From Myxococcota bacterium (GTDB lineage: Bacteria; Myxococcota_C; UBA6777), in NCBI GenBank assembly GCA_023150835.1, contig JAKLKB010000015.1, positions 6,920 through 70,919 of the forward strand: a DNA stretch of 64,000 nt. Direction: 5' to 3'. This document shows, one piece after another, positions 10,201 to 17,416 of the stretch. The notes beneath the pieces were generated by a model. That model saw only the letters and a program-made list of their open reading frames with translations, had not been told where the DNA came from and searched no databases. Position 1 is the first letter of the stretch. Each line of letters begins with the position of its first letter. The position numbers were made by a program, and so were the translations under genes.

Positions 10201-10492
10201 CATCGCTCCCACCTCTCGGCCCACCCAAAAAGTTCTCCATCCAGTCCTGATCCCAAGCACCCGCCGCGCACTACAAAACAGCTTGATCGAACTTCTTTTC
10301 GCTTACAGCCAAGCCAACGGACTTGTGATCGCGGAAGCTCCCGTCGCCGCAAGAACAGAACTGGTCAAGCTCTCCGAGCGCCTTCAAGACGCCATCCCGC
10401 GCACAACACACGCCTCCACGCGCCTCCACCTGATCAACGCCCACGCACGCGTTCAACAGATCCTCAACACCGTTCAAATCCGTCTGCGCTGA
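7295..10492 (+). CDS. Secreted zinc-dependent metalloprotease (metzincin-like) with N-terminal CsgG/TolB-like domain
   Basis: The protein has 1065 residues. The ATG at 7295 follows AAGGAG and begins a signal peptide, MKRLIFWGFLGACLCFGTAAHA. Residues ~25-150 (FAVLDFDTSG, ITGSV, YRITNTDGRIL) resemble the nucleotide-free alpha/beta domain of CsgG/TolB-type lipoproteins that assemble or sense in the outer envelope. The rest resembles large zinc metalloproteases of the DUF5117/DUF5118 type. The metal site is HEVGHTLGLRHNF near residue 654 (HExxHxxGxxH, with a Met-turn candidate SVMEYTP about 40 residues later). It probably acts in the periplasm or outside the cell. The fusion of the two domains is unusual as far as I know. 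It stands alone between prfB and a minisatellite. Confidence 0.85.
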   Translation: MKRLIFWGFLGACLCFGTAAHANNASNRFAVLDFDTSGRISAGAGETLAMILYNSLNARRYNLIDPQTIRELLSKHEWPRKRQLTGGLLADFKRMGVRFVITGSVGYHYRTFTATYRITNTDGRILYSDVLPPVQSWVGMISTLQYSMKMLLRNTQRTQPTAKTGPTTKPAQPNAALKSLVARIKSAVKKKTPLQPFETLTKGATRIDGLFPLYTKKDAYGQPLYMMEIAPEQLNKLYLFSPTLEGGTGDILLTFAMLDEFPFLFVRHARALYMIEKNVKFRVSPKSALSKIIDRSFASSIRATNLILSDDHPKKKSFLIDATKFLTQDLLGVARYARFFALRTTAIEKINAYPKNLEMSLSGIFVSRATTATTPIGQAMIKLRYSLSTMPEPGFRPRYADDRVGHFMMVAKDFSRDDVDTRYIRYVTRWRLEKKNPRARLSEPKTPITFWLENGIPHRYRDSVAKGILVWNQAFERIGFQNAVVARQQPDNATWDPADIRYNSVRWFLANTAGFAQGPSRIDPLTGEIYDADIRVSSEMTLFLNQQFSLQIEPLSALQGSGLEFMLAENEFSGLKPFHTLLQDYKQQMADLKKKAAQPTFHNRRQQFHCTHMSEARIQAAFGWGLLTLRKELVPGTSQAKKYIDDFIVSVISHEVGHTLGLRHNFKASTLHTLEQLHDTARTKRMGLTNSVMEYTPVNLAAPGQKQGEYWQTTLGPYDHWAIEYAYRPLPARTPEEELPYLNHIASRVAKHELAYATDEDAFGFTSVDPTAERWDLGKDPLRYAQHRAKIASEMWQRIESYVPRSKGGSYQRMRYMFNIAASTHLRAGIQAARFVGGLYHQRDHIGDAGNRLPFRPVSAKKQRAALNFLAKQYFGPKAYNFSPSLLNKLAPERLYGFTFAILARPIDYPLHRTILALQLLPIYRLLYVSTLARVEDIQLRQPSDADYLSVSEIFQTISNAVWAELLPPIAPTSRPTQKVLHPVLIPSTRRALQNSLIELLFAYSQANGLVIAEAPVAARTELVKLSERLQDAIPRTTHASTRLHLINAHARVQQILNTVQIRLR

Positions 10493-10508
10493 TCTCTGCC
10501 CGCATCGA

Positions 10509-10788
10509 CCTCTTCCCCCTGTTCGATATCTCCCGACTGTCGGCCTCTTCCCCCTGTTCGATCTCTCCCGACTGTCGGCCTCTTCCCCCTGTTCGATCTC
10601 TCCCGACTGTCGGCCTCTTCCCCCTGTTCGACATCTCCCGACTGTCGGCCTCTTCCCCCTGTTCGATATCTCCCGACTGTCGGCCTCTTCCCCCTGTTCG
10701 ATATCTCCCGACTGTCGGCCTCTTCCCCCTGTTCGATATCTCCCGACTGTCGGCCTCTTCCCCCTGTTCGACATCTCCCGACTGTCGG
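10509..10788. repeat. 35-bp minisatellite, eight perfect-length units
   Basis: Eight head-to-tail 35-bp units occupy exactly 280 bp. Each contains CCTCTTCCCCCTGTTCGA and the palindrome CCGAC-T-GTCGG. Variation is confined to one triplet position set (gatatc in units 1, 5, 6, 7; gatctc in 2, 3; gacatc in 4, 8). There are no spacers, so it is not a CRISPR array. Because 35 is not a multiple of 3, the ORFs across it on the minus strand read all three frames and are unlikely to be genes. Confidence 0.97.
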
Positions 10789-10885
10789 CCTTTTTCAAAT
10801 GTGTCCGCTGTGCTTCGCTCCCCGCTCCGTTCGCGGTAGTTGGTTTGTTTCAACAGTTTCCGATTTGGCCCGATGATCGGTCTGT

Positions 10886-11581
10886 TTAAAACCAGCTTTC
10901 AGGGACATAGATCATGTCACCCGGGCGCAGATAGCGGTTGAGAAATCGGCGGCGATCGAACGAATCAAGAGGGATGCGATAAATTCGGCGCTGTCCATTT
11001 TCAAGCGTGCGCATCAAACGGGTGTCGTTTCGTGCTGCGCGGCGACCAAATCCCCCAGCGATAGCGATAATTTGGATCACGGTGAGGCCGGGTGTGTAGT
11101 CAAAACGACCGGGTTTATTGACTTCCCCAAAAACAAAGATCTTTTTGGAATTAAACTCCGTTACTTTGACAACGACGGAAGGACGGCGTTTTAGAAAGTG
11201 CTTGAAGAGTCCATCGGAGATCTCTTGGCGGATCCGCCCGGGGGTTTTTCCACAGATGCGCACCGTTTCAAGCAACGGCACTTGAATCGTGCAATCGGGG
11301 TACACCTGAAAGGTTCCTTCGATATCTTCATTGTACACTTTGATGTACAGCGTATCGCCTACATCCAAATGGAAGTAAGAAAGATCGAATTCGGTTGGGT
11401 TAGAGGGCTGCGTTTTTTGTGGGTTTCGCCCTGCGACGGGGAGGGGATCTTTTTGGGTTTGCTGAGTGTTGGCGGTACAGGCCCCAACAAGCACGACAAT
11501 CGCGGGAAAAGCCAAAAAGACAGGATGGATAAAAAGGCGGAAAAGGCGGAAAAATCTCAAAAAAAAGAAAAAACTGTTCAT
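10886..11581 (-). CDS. Polysaccharide export (OPX/Wza-like) outer-membrane lipoprotein, short form
   Basis: The protein has 231 residues from the ATG at 11581. It has a hydrophobic signal and lipobox VLVGAC, so it is a lipoprotein. The Poly_export domain begins YFHLDVGDTLYIKVYNED and is followed by an SLBB-type beta-grasp (IFVFGEVNKPGRFDYTPGLTV). The C-terminus ends at PGDMIYVPESWF, with no room for the amphipathic helical barrel of E. coli Wza. OPX proteins form the periplasmic and outer-membrane channel for capsule or exopolysaccharide. Its upstream neighbour, 34 bp away on the same strand, is a beta-barrel. The pair fits the short OPX class that uses a separate porin partner. No glycosyltransferase or Wzy gene is nearby. 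Confidence 0.88.
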   Translation of the reverse strand: MNSFFFFLRFFRLFRLFIHPVFLAFPAIVVLVGACTANTQQTQKDPLPVAGRNPQKTQPSNPTEFDLSYFHLDVGDTLYIKVYNEDIEGTFQVYPDCTIQVPLLETVRICGKTPGRIRQEISDGLFKHFLKRRPSVVVKVTEFNSKKIFVFGEVNKPGRFDYTPGLTVIQIIAIAGGFGRRAARNDTRLMRTLENGQRRIYRIPLDSFDRRRFLNRYLRPGDMIYVPESWF

Positions 11582-11615
11582 GGTTCGGCCTTTGTCAATG
11601 TCCCCACCGGCCTGA

Positions 11616-13016
11616 TTACCAAGCGATCTCAGTTTTAAGCGCGGCAGTGATTCGAAAGAATCCGAGGTCAAAGAAGTTTCCATCAGCGGTGATCCCGCCG
11701 TTGGATTCGCGCCATTCGAGGACGCCTTGCACTCCGAGCGTCCACCATTCAAAGATATACCAATCGAAACTCAAGCCGCCATTCACAACAAACTGGTTGG
11801 GTGTAGCGTTGCCGTTGGAAGCTGCGATGCGTCCGAAGTTGTATTGAACACCACGGAAATTCGTGGGGATTTGCCCGTATTGGACATAACCCGCCATCGC
11901 GTTGGCCTTCAAAAGGAATCGCGTTGCGAATTGTGCAGCAAAATCAACAACACCGGCCGTCGTATGATAAAAGTTCGTAAACATCGAAGGATAAAAGTCG
12001 TGAATGAAGCCAGCGCGCAAATACACGGTGGGTGTGAAGTAGTAGGTTAAAGAGATCGACCCCAAAACCATCCCGTAGTTATCTTTGGGAACGCTTGGAT
12101 CGATCCCGCCTGTATCTGCTTCGTTAACGAAGGTGTACCCCCCGCCAATCTTTACTGTAAGCGTCAAGTTGTCGGTAAATTGACCCAAAAGGCCGATATA
12201 GGCTTTGAATGGGTACATTCCTCGGTTCAGTATGCTTGTTCGACCAAGGTTGAGCTGTGGGAAATAATTAACGATATCGACGTTGGTTTCGAACAACAAG
12301 GCTGTTTTGGGGAGAAACTTCCATTTGACGTTGGCGTAGATGAGTTGGTTGAGAAAGTCCATGTTGGGATCGGGATACAAGCCGAATCGGATCTGGTAGC
12401 CGATATCCGCTGTAAAAGCCTTGCCACCGGGCTGAATGGTCAGTTGGATTTTCGAAGCGTTGTTAAAAGAAAGAAAAGCACCACCCCGCTGGGTTCCTGT
12501 TTCTGCTTGAAAGAGAAGATAATTGAAGACTTCTTCGGCAGTATAAGTATCGCCGGCGCTGCGACTGAAAAGATTGGAGATCAAGAGTTTCACAGGCGCA
12601 TTTTTGAAAAGTTCCAACGAAAGATCGGCTTTCCCACTTAGCTGATTCAATGGACTAAGCAAGCTGTTGATATAATAGTTGTAATTCACAAACCCAGCGG
12701 CGTTAAAACCAACAGACTCTCCGTTGATCAGCAACTCAAGACCGGGGCGAACGTTAAAGTACGCAGAGTTCACGATCTCGCTTAATTGAGGAGTGGTACG
12801 GGAAGCTGTCGATCGACGAAGCGGGTTTTGATCGAAGCCAAAGTCAAGATACAAGCGGGGGTGAAACTTGCCTTGATCGCCTAAGAACTTGATACCATCG
12901 CCTTTTGCGAGAGTTTCTTTTGTTGAGCCTAGGGCAAAGCACAAGACCAACCATGCAACAACACGCCATCGCGCCAAACGCGCCCATAGAACAAGACAGC
13001 TAGATGCACGCACCAT
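11616..13016 (-). CDS. Outer-membrane beta-barrel protein, probable porin partner of the OPX protein
   Basis: The protein has 466 residues from the ATG at 13016; an upstream TTG at 13055 is less likely. A signal peptide (LARWRVVAWLVLCFALGSTKETLA) is followed by alternating hydrophobic strands rich in Tyr, Phe, Gly and Asn. Examples are NAAGFVNYNYYINSL, LYLDFGFDQNP and a last strand ITAALKTEIAW ending in Trp. This is the expected pattern for a 14-18 strand barrel. It is immediately upstream of the OPX lipoprotein gene, so a role in polysaccharide passage across the outer membrane is inferred. A function as outer-membrane part of the neighbouring Glt-like machine is a less likely alternative. 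Confidence 0.78.
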   Translation of the reverse strand: MVRASSCLVLWARLARWRVVAWLVLCFALGSTKETLAKGDGIKFLGDQGKFHPRLYLDFGFDQNPLRRSTASRTTPQLSEIVNSAYFNVRPGLELLINGESVGFNAAGFVNYNYYINSLLSPLNQLSGKADLSLELFKNAPVKLLISNLFSRSAGDTYTAEEVFNYLLFQAETGTQRGGAFLSFNNASKIQLTIQPGGKAFTADIGYQIRFGLYPDPNMDFLNQLIYANVKWKFLPKTALLFETNVDIVNYFPQLNLGRTSILNRGMYPFKAYIGLLGQFTDNLTLTVKIGGGYTFVNEADTGGIDPSVPKDNYGMVLGSISLTYYFTPTVYLRAGFIHDFYPSMFTNFYHTTAGVVDFAAQFATRFLLKANAMAGYVQYGQIPTNFRGVQYNFGRIAASNGNATPNQFVVNGGLSFDWYIFEWWTLGVQGVLEWRESNGGITADGNFFDLGFFRITAALKTEIAW

Positions 13017-13420
13017 AGTACATTTCCCATCACGATATCTTGAGAATGCGAACAAACCGTCGCATCAAGAGCCAACCATAGCCACAAGCAATAAAAACGG
13101 TTGCGAGCAAGAAGCCAAAACGGCCCCTTCCTTGACTTGGGACGCTCGGTATACACAAACCTATCGGAATTATCACAGAAGCGTTGCAGTTCCAAGAACA
13201 AGTTGCTTTTTTATACAACAGCGCGCCTTAGAACACAAATCATCGGCCCATGTCAACAAGCGACAAAAGAGTCCCTGTCAACACAGTTCCAAAACAAAAG
13301 AGATTCGGAAAAAACAGGAAGGGCGTAGCACGAAACAAAGACAAAAGCAAGGACTCGATAGAACAAAAGGTGAGAAAAATGAACGAAGGGAGAAGAGGGG
13401 ACACAAAGGGGAGAGCGGTG
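13017..13420. other. Intergenic region upstream of the beta-barrel gene, no gene seen
   Basis: About 400 bp between the stop of the AgmX-like gene and the start of the beta-barrel gene, both on the minus strand. The right half is strongly purine-rich on the plus strand (polypyrimidine on the transcribed sense strand). It probably holds the promoter and leader of the barrel-OPX pair. I see no convincing terminator hairpin or conserved RNA. Confidence 0.5.
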
Positions 13421-14857
13421 TTAACGAGAGGGAGAGAACACAAAGGGAAGAACGATGTTCACGGCTTCGCCTTCGGGTTTGGGGAAAGACCAGCGTTGTG
13501 CAGTGCGTTTGACGCAGCTTGCGACGTTGGAGTTGAGGCTATTTTCTTCGATCTCGACGGCGGTGACGCGACCGGTGAGGGCAATGGTGATACGGATGCT
13601 GATCTTGCCTTTAAGATCGGGGTTGTTTTTGAGTTCGCGTTCGTAGCAAGTGCGTATGCCGGATTGATAGAAGCCGATCTTTTTTCGGAGCGCACCTTGA
13701 TCGAGGGTACCGCCTTCGGGTTCAAAGTTTTCGATCTTGAGGTTGGCTTTGATGCTGGCGCCACGACGGCCCGTCCCACCGCCCTTTACGCCATCGCCGC
13801 CGGAGGGTCCGCGCAGATCGCTTGCAACGTCCAAGCTACCGCGCTTTCCGCCACCGCCCCGCGATCCGCGCTGAACTCCAGAGCCATCGTCTACAGCGAC
13901 GCCTGACGTGCGTTTGAGTGCTTCGTCGAGGTTGCGTTGCATCTCACCGCCACCCGCAAGGACGTCCTTGATCGGGCTGCCTTCGCCGCCTTTGGCACCG
14001 AGCAAACCAAGCACGCTCACACGTGCCAATTTTTCCGCGATCTGTTGGCGACGTGCGGCTGCACGGGCGGCTTTTTCTGAGTCGCTCAGTTGCTTCACAG
14101 GCCCAGTACGCTTAGAAGGGGCCTCGCGTTTGGCCGGCTTTTTCGGGCCTTTTTTCGTTTCGCCCTTCTTCTTGGGATCTTTGCCGTCTTCGGTGGGTTT
14201 TGCTTTAACAGGAACAGGTGGCGGCTGGATGGGGGCGATATACTTTGCAAAGCGATCGGAGATCTGGTTGAGGCTGATCTCTTGATCGATCGGATAAGTG
14301 CGCAAGTATGCGATAAATCCGAGGTGAGCAAGACCAGAGATCACAAGGATCGAAGAGTATACCCAGTCGATGCCCTTGATCCAACCGCCTTGGATCAAGG
14401 CGGGGATCTGGGGCTTTGCAGGAAGCGGTGGTGGGGTCACAAACTGAAACAGCAGCGTTGTGTCGCCAAAAGTCAATTTCCCGCGAGATTTTTCGCTGAG
14501 AGCGACTTGGTACACGGGTACTTTTTTCTTTTGGCTAGGCTGACCGGGCTTTTCATAATCGACTTGGCCGACTTGTTTGGCGACACCTTCTTGTTTGAGG
14601 GCTTGAAGATCCGCCACACCTGTTCCCAAAGAAAGGCGTCCTGTCATCCATTCTGCGAGGGTAAGGTAGTAGGTATCTTCTCGGAGTTCAAACAGCGGAA
14701 AGCGAGAGGGAAGCCCTGTGGCGGGGATCACAAAGGTATTCCGATTGGAATCGCCCACCGTGACGGGTTCTCGTTTCCGCAACAGGCGTTCTTCGATGAT
14801 CTTCCCGCCTTGGATGATCCCGATACGCAGGATCTTTCTGGTCTGATTCTGTGTCAT
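13421..14857 (-). CDS. TonB-like AgmX/PglI C-terminal domain protein with FHA-like N-terminus (GltG-like)
   Basis: The protein has 478 residues from the ATG at 14857, behind GAGG. Residues ~1-170 contain an FHA-like beta-sandwich (PVTVGDSNRNTFVIP, LPSRFPLFEL) and GKLTFGDTTLLFQFVTPPP. One membrane segment follows (VYSSILVISGLAHLGFIAYL). The periplasmic part has a Lys/Pro-rich linker, a basic helix and Gly-rich stretches. It ends in an AgmX/PglI C-terminal domain with GIRTCYEREL, GRVTAVEI, SCVKRTAQRWSFP. In Myxococcus, GltG and GltJ of this type link the TolQR-like motor to the periplasmic Glt proteins. It is the last gene of the tolQ-tolR-tolR block, with a short overlap or gap to the preceding tolR. 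Confidence 0.88.
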   Translation of the reverse strand: MTQNQTRKILRIGIIQGGKIIEERLLRKREPVTVGDSNRNTFVIPATGLPSRFPLFELREDTYYLTLAEWMTGRLSLGTGVADLQALKQEGVAKQVGQVDYEKPGQPSQKKKVPVYQVALSEKSRGKLTFGDTTLLFQFVTPPPLPAKPQIPALIQGGWIKGIDWVYSSILVISGLAHLGFIAYLRTYPIDQEISLNQISDRFAKYIAPIQPPPVPVKAKPTEDGKDPKKKGETKKGPKKPAKREAPSKRTGPVKQLSDSEKAARAAARRQQIAEKLARVSVLGLLGAKGGEGSPIKDVLAGGGEMQRNLDEALKRTSGVAVDDGSGVQRGSRGGGGKRGSLDVASDLRGPSGGDGVKGGGTGRRGASIKANLKIENFEPEGGTLDQGALRKKIGFYQSGIRTCYERELKNNPDLKGKISIRITIALTGRVTAVEIEENSLNSNVASCVKRTAQRWSFPKPEGEAVNIVLPFVFSPSR

Positions 14858-14931
14858 GATAGAGATCCTCTTCCGCCGAAGGCGAATTGGCGACACAACG
14901 CACGAGAGATCGGGACAACACCTCGTCGTCC

Positions 14932-15486
14932 TCAACCACCCTTTTTCACAACAGCAAACTTAAACTTCGAAAACTCCGCTTGGCCCGCCGTGTACATCAC
15001 TTCGGAAAGCAAGCGGAAACTCATATCTTGATCGGCGACGATCGTCACTTCCCCCTTGAAGGCAGCGCTGGGGTTGTATTTGGCGATCTTCTTCTGTTTT
15101 TGGACGTCTTCTTTGAGCTCTTTGAACAGAGGCGTGATCAAATAAGACGACGCTTGTTTATCTTTCTTCAGACTGGGGTCGACCGTATTTTTCACCACGT
15201 CGCACACTTTTTTCCGATTGACCATGATGATCCTTTTCGTCACGGCGATGGTGGTGGTGTGCTTCACCTCGAGTTTGGTACTTGACTGAGGCAGGGTATG
15301 TTCTTTGGATTGCGGGACGTCGACAGGTGAGGTGGAGTAGTTCATCAAAAGGTAGATCAGCACGTTGACGAAGATGTCCATCAACGACGTCATGTTTAGC
15401 TCGGCTTTTTTGGCCAAAGCGGCGTCACGCTCGGCTTTCTTCTGGGCTTTTTGATGTTTTCGTTTTTCTTCTACCGCCGAACTCAT
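14932..15486 (-). CDS. ExbD/TolR-type motor subunit with intact transmembrane aspartate
   Basis: The protein has 184 residues. After a charged N-terminal helix of about 30 residues comes NMTSLMDIFVNVLIYLL, with Asp37 at the position of the proton-path aspartate of ExbD and TolR. The periplasmic part ends with EVMYTAGQAEFSKFKFAVV, the usual ExbD fold terminus. It should pair with the TolQ protein encoded two genes upstream. It resembles AglQ/AglS of the Myxococcus gliding motor in position and domain type. The ATG at 15486 follows AAAGGAGAACG. Confidence 0.92.
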   Translation of the reverse strand: MSSAVEEKRKHQKAQKKAERDAALAKKAELNMTSLMDIFVNVLIYLLMNYSTSPVDVPQSKEHTLPQSSTKLEVKHTTTIAVTKRIIMVNRKKVCDVVKNTVDPSLKKDKQASSYLITPLFKELKEDVQKQKKIAKYNPSAAFKGEVTIVADQDMSFRLLSEVMYTAGQAEFSKFKFAVVKKGG

Positions 15487-15675
15487 CGTTCGTTCTCCTT
15501 TGTATCATCGTTGTGCTGCGACCTTTGTCACCGATACCACACAAAAGTTTCAAGCTTTTTTTGGGGTTCACATCTTGTGTGGTTTGGGTGTTTCGCGTGG
15601 CTCTGCGAAGCCAAAGACAAACAAGACTTGATCATCTGCGTAGGGTTAGATTCGATCGAGGCCGAGAAGGATGGT

Positions 15676-16203
15676 TTAGAGCACGCCTGCGCTCAAAACC
15701 ACTTCGGGAAACATTTCTTTGTCTGCCGTTTTGCCTTCGCGGCTATGGTCCATCACATCAATGATGTTCGAATAACGGATCTCGGGTTCCGCCATGATGA
15801 TGATGCGCTTTTCATCGGGAAAGACTTCTTTGATGGTTTGGAGGCATTGCTTCAAAACAGGCAAGTTGTGTTTGTCGCCGATCTTTTTCACGGTGGGGAG
15901 TTTGGCCTCGGTAGCTTCGCCTTTGAGGTCGCAGCCTTCGGGGATTTTTTTCCCTCGGGTCAAGATCGTCAAGCCTTTTTCTGTGATGCTGACCGTCAAA
16001 TTCAGCGGTGGCTTTTCGTCTTTTTTCTTGGGTTCACTGCTGGAGGCTCCCCCGCCGATCTTGGGGGCTGCGACGTTGATCACGCCGATCTTGATGAACT
16101 CGGTGCTCATGATCAAAAAGGGGATCAAGAGCATGATGATGTTCATCAAGGGCATGATATTGATTTCTTCGGTGGCGTCTTCTTGGCGTATTTTCTTTCC
16201 CAT
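15676..16203 (-). CDS. ExbD/TolR-type motor subunit lacking the transmembrane aspartate
   Basis: The protein has 175 residues from the ATG at 16203, behind GGAGA. The membrane segment reads NIMPLMNIIMLLIPFLIM. In ExbD and TolR the residue after PL-x is an essential Asp (consensus TPLxD); here it is Asn21. The periplasmic domain is otherwise complete (ILTRGKKIPEGCD, KRIIIMAEPEIRYSNIIDVMD). The protein probably forms a heterodimer with the aspartate-bearing paralogue encoded just downstream, leaving one protonatable side chain per TolR dimer. The base is clear in the sequence (AAC codon), though a sequencing check is worthwhile. Confidence 0.9.
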   Translation of the reverse strand: MGKKIRQEDATEEINIMPLMNIIMLLIPFLIMSTEFIKIGVINVAAPKIGGGASSSEPKKKDEKPPLNLTVSITEKGLTILTRGKKIPEGCDLKGEATEAKLPTVKKIGDKHNLPVLKQCLQTIKEVFPDEKRIIIMAEPEIRYSNIIDVMDHSREGKTADKEMFPEVVLSAGVL

Positions 16204-16309
16204 ACGGGATCTCCTTATGACGAGCAGGATCTTTGTGAAGCAAAGATACAAACGACACAAAGCAGGCGCGGAGGGGCCTGCTTTGTGATGCAACTAGGCA
16301 CGGAAAGGC

Positions 16310-16960
16310 TTAGCGATCAAGCGGGTTGGACTGGCCTTTGGCGCGGTTGAAGAGCAAGTTTTGGAGTTTGGTGGTGTATTCGTCGATCTCGTCGATGATC
16401 TTTTTGGTGATCGCGCCGAGCATTGCGTGTGCAACGAGACAAGGGATTGCAGCCACAAGACCAAACGCTGTCGTGTTCAACGCGATGGAGATGTATTGCG
16501 CGAGCAGTTTGGATTTTTGGTCCGCAGAGGCTTTGTCAAGGGCCTTGAACGCTTCGATCAGACCGAAGATCGTACCAAGGAGGCCCAACATGGTTGCGAC
16601 GTTGGCGGTGGCTTGGAGCAGGTTGGTGCGTTTTTGAAGTTTCGGGATGACTTCGAGCGAGGCTTCTTCGATGGCGTTGGAGATCTCGACTTCGCCTTTG
16701 TTTGCGCGAGTCAGGCCCGCTTTCACCACTTTGGGAAGAGCAGCGGAAGGAGCGGCGTTACAAAGTTTGATCGCACGATCGATGTTGTTGGCAAGGACCA
16801 GTTTTTGGATTTGGGCCATGAAAGCAGCGCCGTTGATGTTGTATTTGAAGAACAAAAAGATGAAGCGCTCGATCGTCAGACCGATACCAAAGATCAGGGC
16901 GATCGCGATGGGGTGCATAAAGATGCCGCCTTCAACATAGAACTGTTTTAATTCGGACAT
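16310..16960 (-). CDS. MotA/TolQ/ExbB proton-channel family protein (AglR-like)
   Basis: The protein has 216 residues. The ATG at 16960 has a strong AGGAGGAG site; the frame extends upstream to 17140 without a supported start. There are three membrane segments: IFMHPIAIALIFGIGLTIERFIFLF near the N-terminus, then LLQATANVATMLGLLGTIFGLIEAF, and IALNTTAFGLVAAIPCLVAHAML. The GLLGTxxG and LxTTAFGLxxAIP words are the family signatures. It forms the pentameric stator around the two TolR-like subunits encoded just downstream and uses the proton-motive force. Gene order tolQ-tolR-tolR-agmX matches gliding or transport motors in Myxococcota. Confidence 0.93.
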   Translation of the reverse strand: MSELKQFYVEGGIFMHPIAIALIFGIGLTIERFIFLFFKYNINGAAFMAQIQKLVLANNIDRAIKLCNAAPSAALPKVVKAGLTRANKGEVEISNAIEEASLEVIPKLQKRTNLLQATANVATMLGLLGTIFGLIEAFKALDKASADQKSKLLAQYISIALNTTAFGLVAAIPCLVAHAMLGAITKKIIDEIDEYTTKLQNLLFNRAKGQSNPLDR

Positions 16961-17149
16961 AGATCCACTCCTCCTGAGTATTGTGAGTGCTTGGTTAGTG
17001 GTTTCAAGACGCCACTTGGGTTGTTCTTTCAGAGTCGCCCGCAAAACCGAGTGCGACTCGATAAGCAGCATAGGATCAGAGCGGGGGGATGTTTGTGTGG
17101 GTGAAAAAGCCCAAAAACAAACAGATTCCACACCCAACAAGAGGTTGCC

Positions 17150-17416
17150 TTAAAACGGTGTTTTTTTGACCGCGTTGATCACTTTCTTCACGAAGCTTTC
17201 GTTGCGTTTGAAGCCCTCGTAGTTGAGAGGGGCGCGGTTGAGTACGTAAAACGCTTGGGGCTTTTGGATACGCCCAACGATCTTGACGTCGGAGATGCGG
17301 ATCACACGGCCACCTGTGCGCTTTTGAGCGCAGACCGTCGTACTTGCGGGCAGCAGCATAAAGGATAGCGTTGTGCTGAGCAAGAGCGTTTGTGCGAAAC
17401 GTCGAAAAAATTGCAT
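17150..17416 (-). CDS. Small exported protein of the Glt/Agl-like cluster (GltF-position)
   Basis: The protein has 88 residues from the ATG at 17416. Residues 1-30 form a signal peptide (RFAQTLLLSTTLSFMLLPASTTVCA). The mature part is about 58 basic residues with the words GRVIRISDVKIVGRIQKPQAF and LNYEGF. It lies 190 bp upstream of the TolQ gene. Small conserved proteins of similar appearance sit before TolQ genes in myxobacterial clusters, to my memory, but I cannot verify this here. Function unknown. The frame stays open upstream to 18043 but that part is low-complexity and not gene-like. Confidence 0.75.
   Translation of the reverse strand: MQFFRRFAQTLLLSTTLSFMLLPASTTVCAQKRTGGRVIRISDVKIVGRIQKPQAFYVLNRAPLNYEGFKRNESFVKKVINAVKKTPF

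Noticed and set aside
10509-10788. Possible CRISPR array
   Set aside because: Units are contiguous with no unique spacers and there are no cas genes.
10271-10853. Long minus-strand ORFs with repeating GKRPTVGR and GEEADSRE words
   Set aside because: They come from the 35-bp minisatellite, whose unit is not a multiple of three; the three frames repeat the same words. No start signal or domain.
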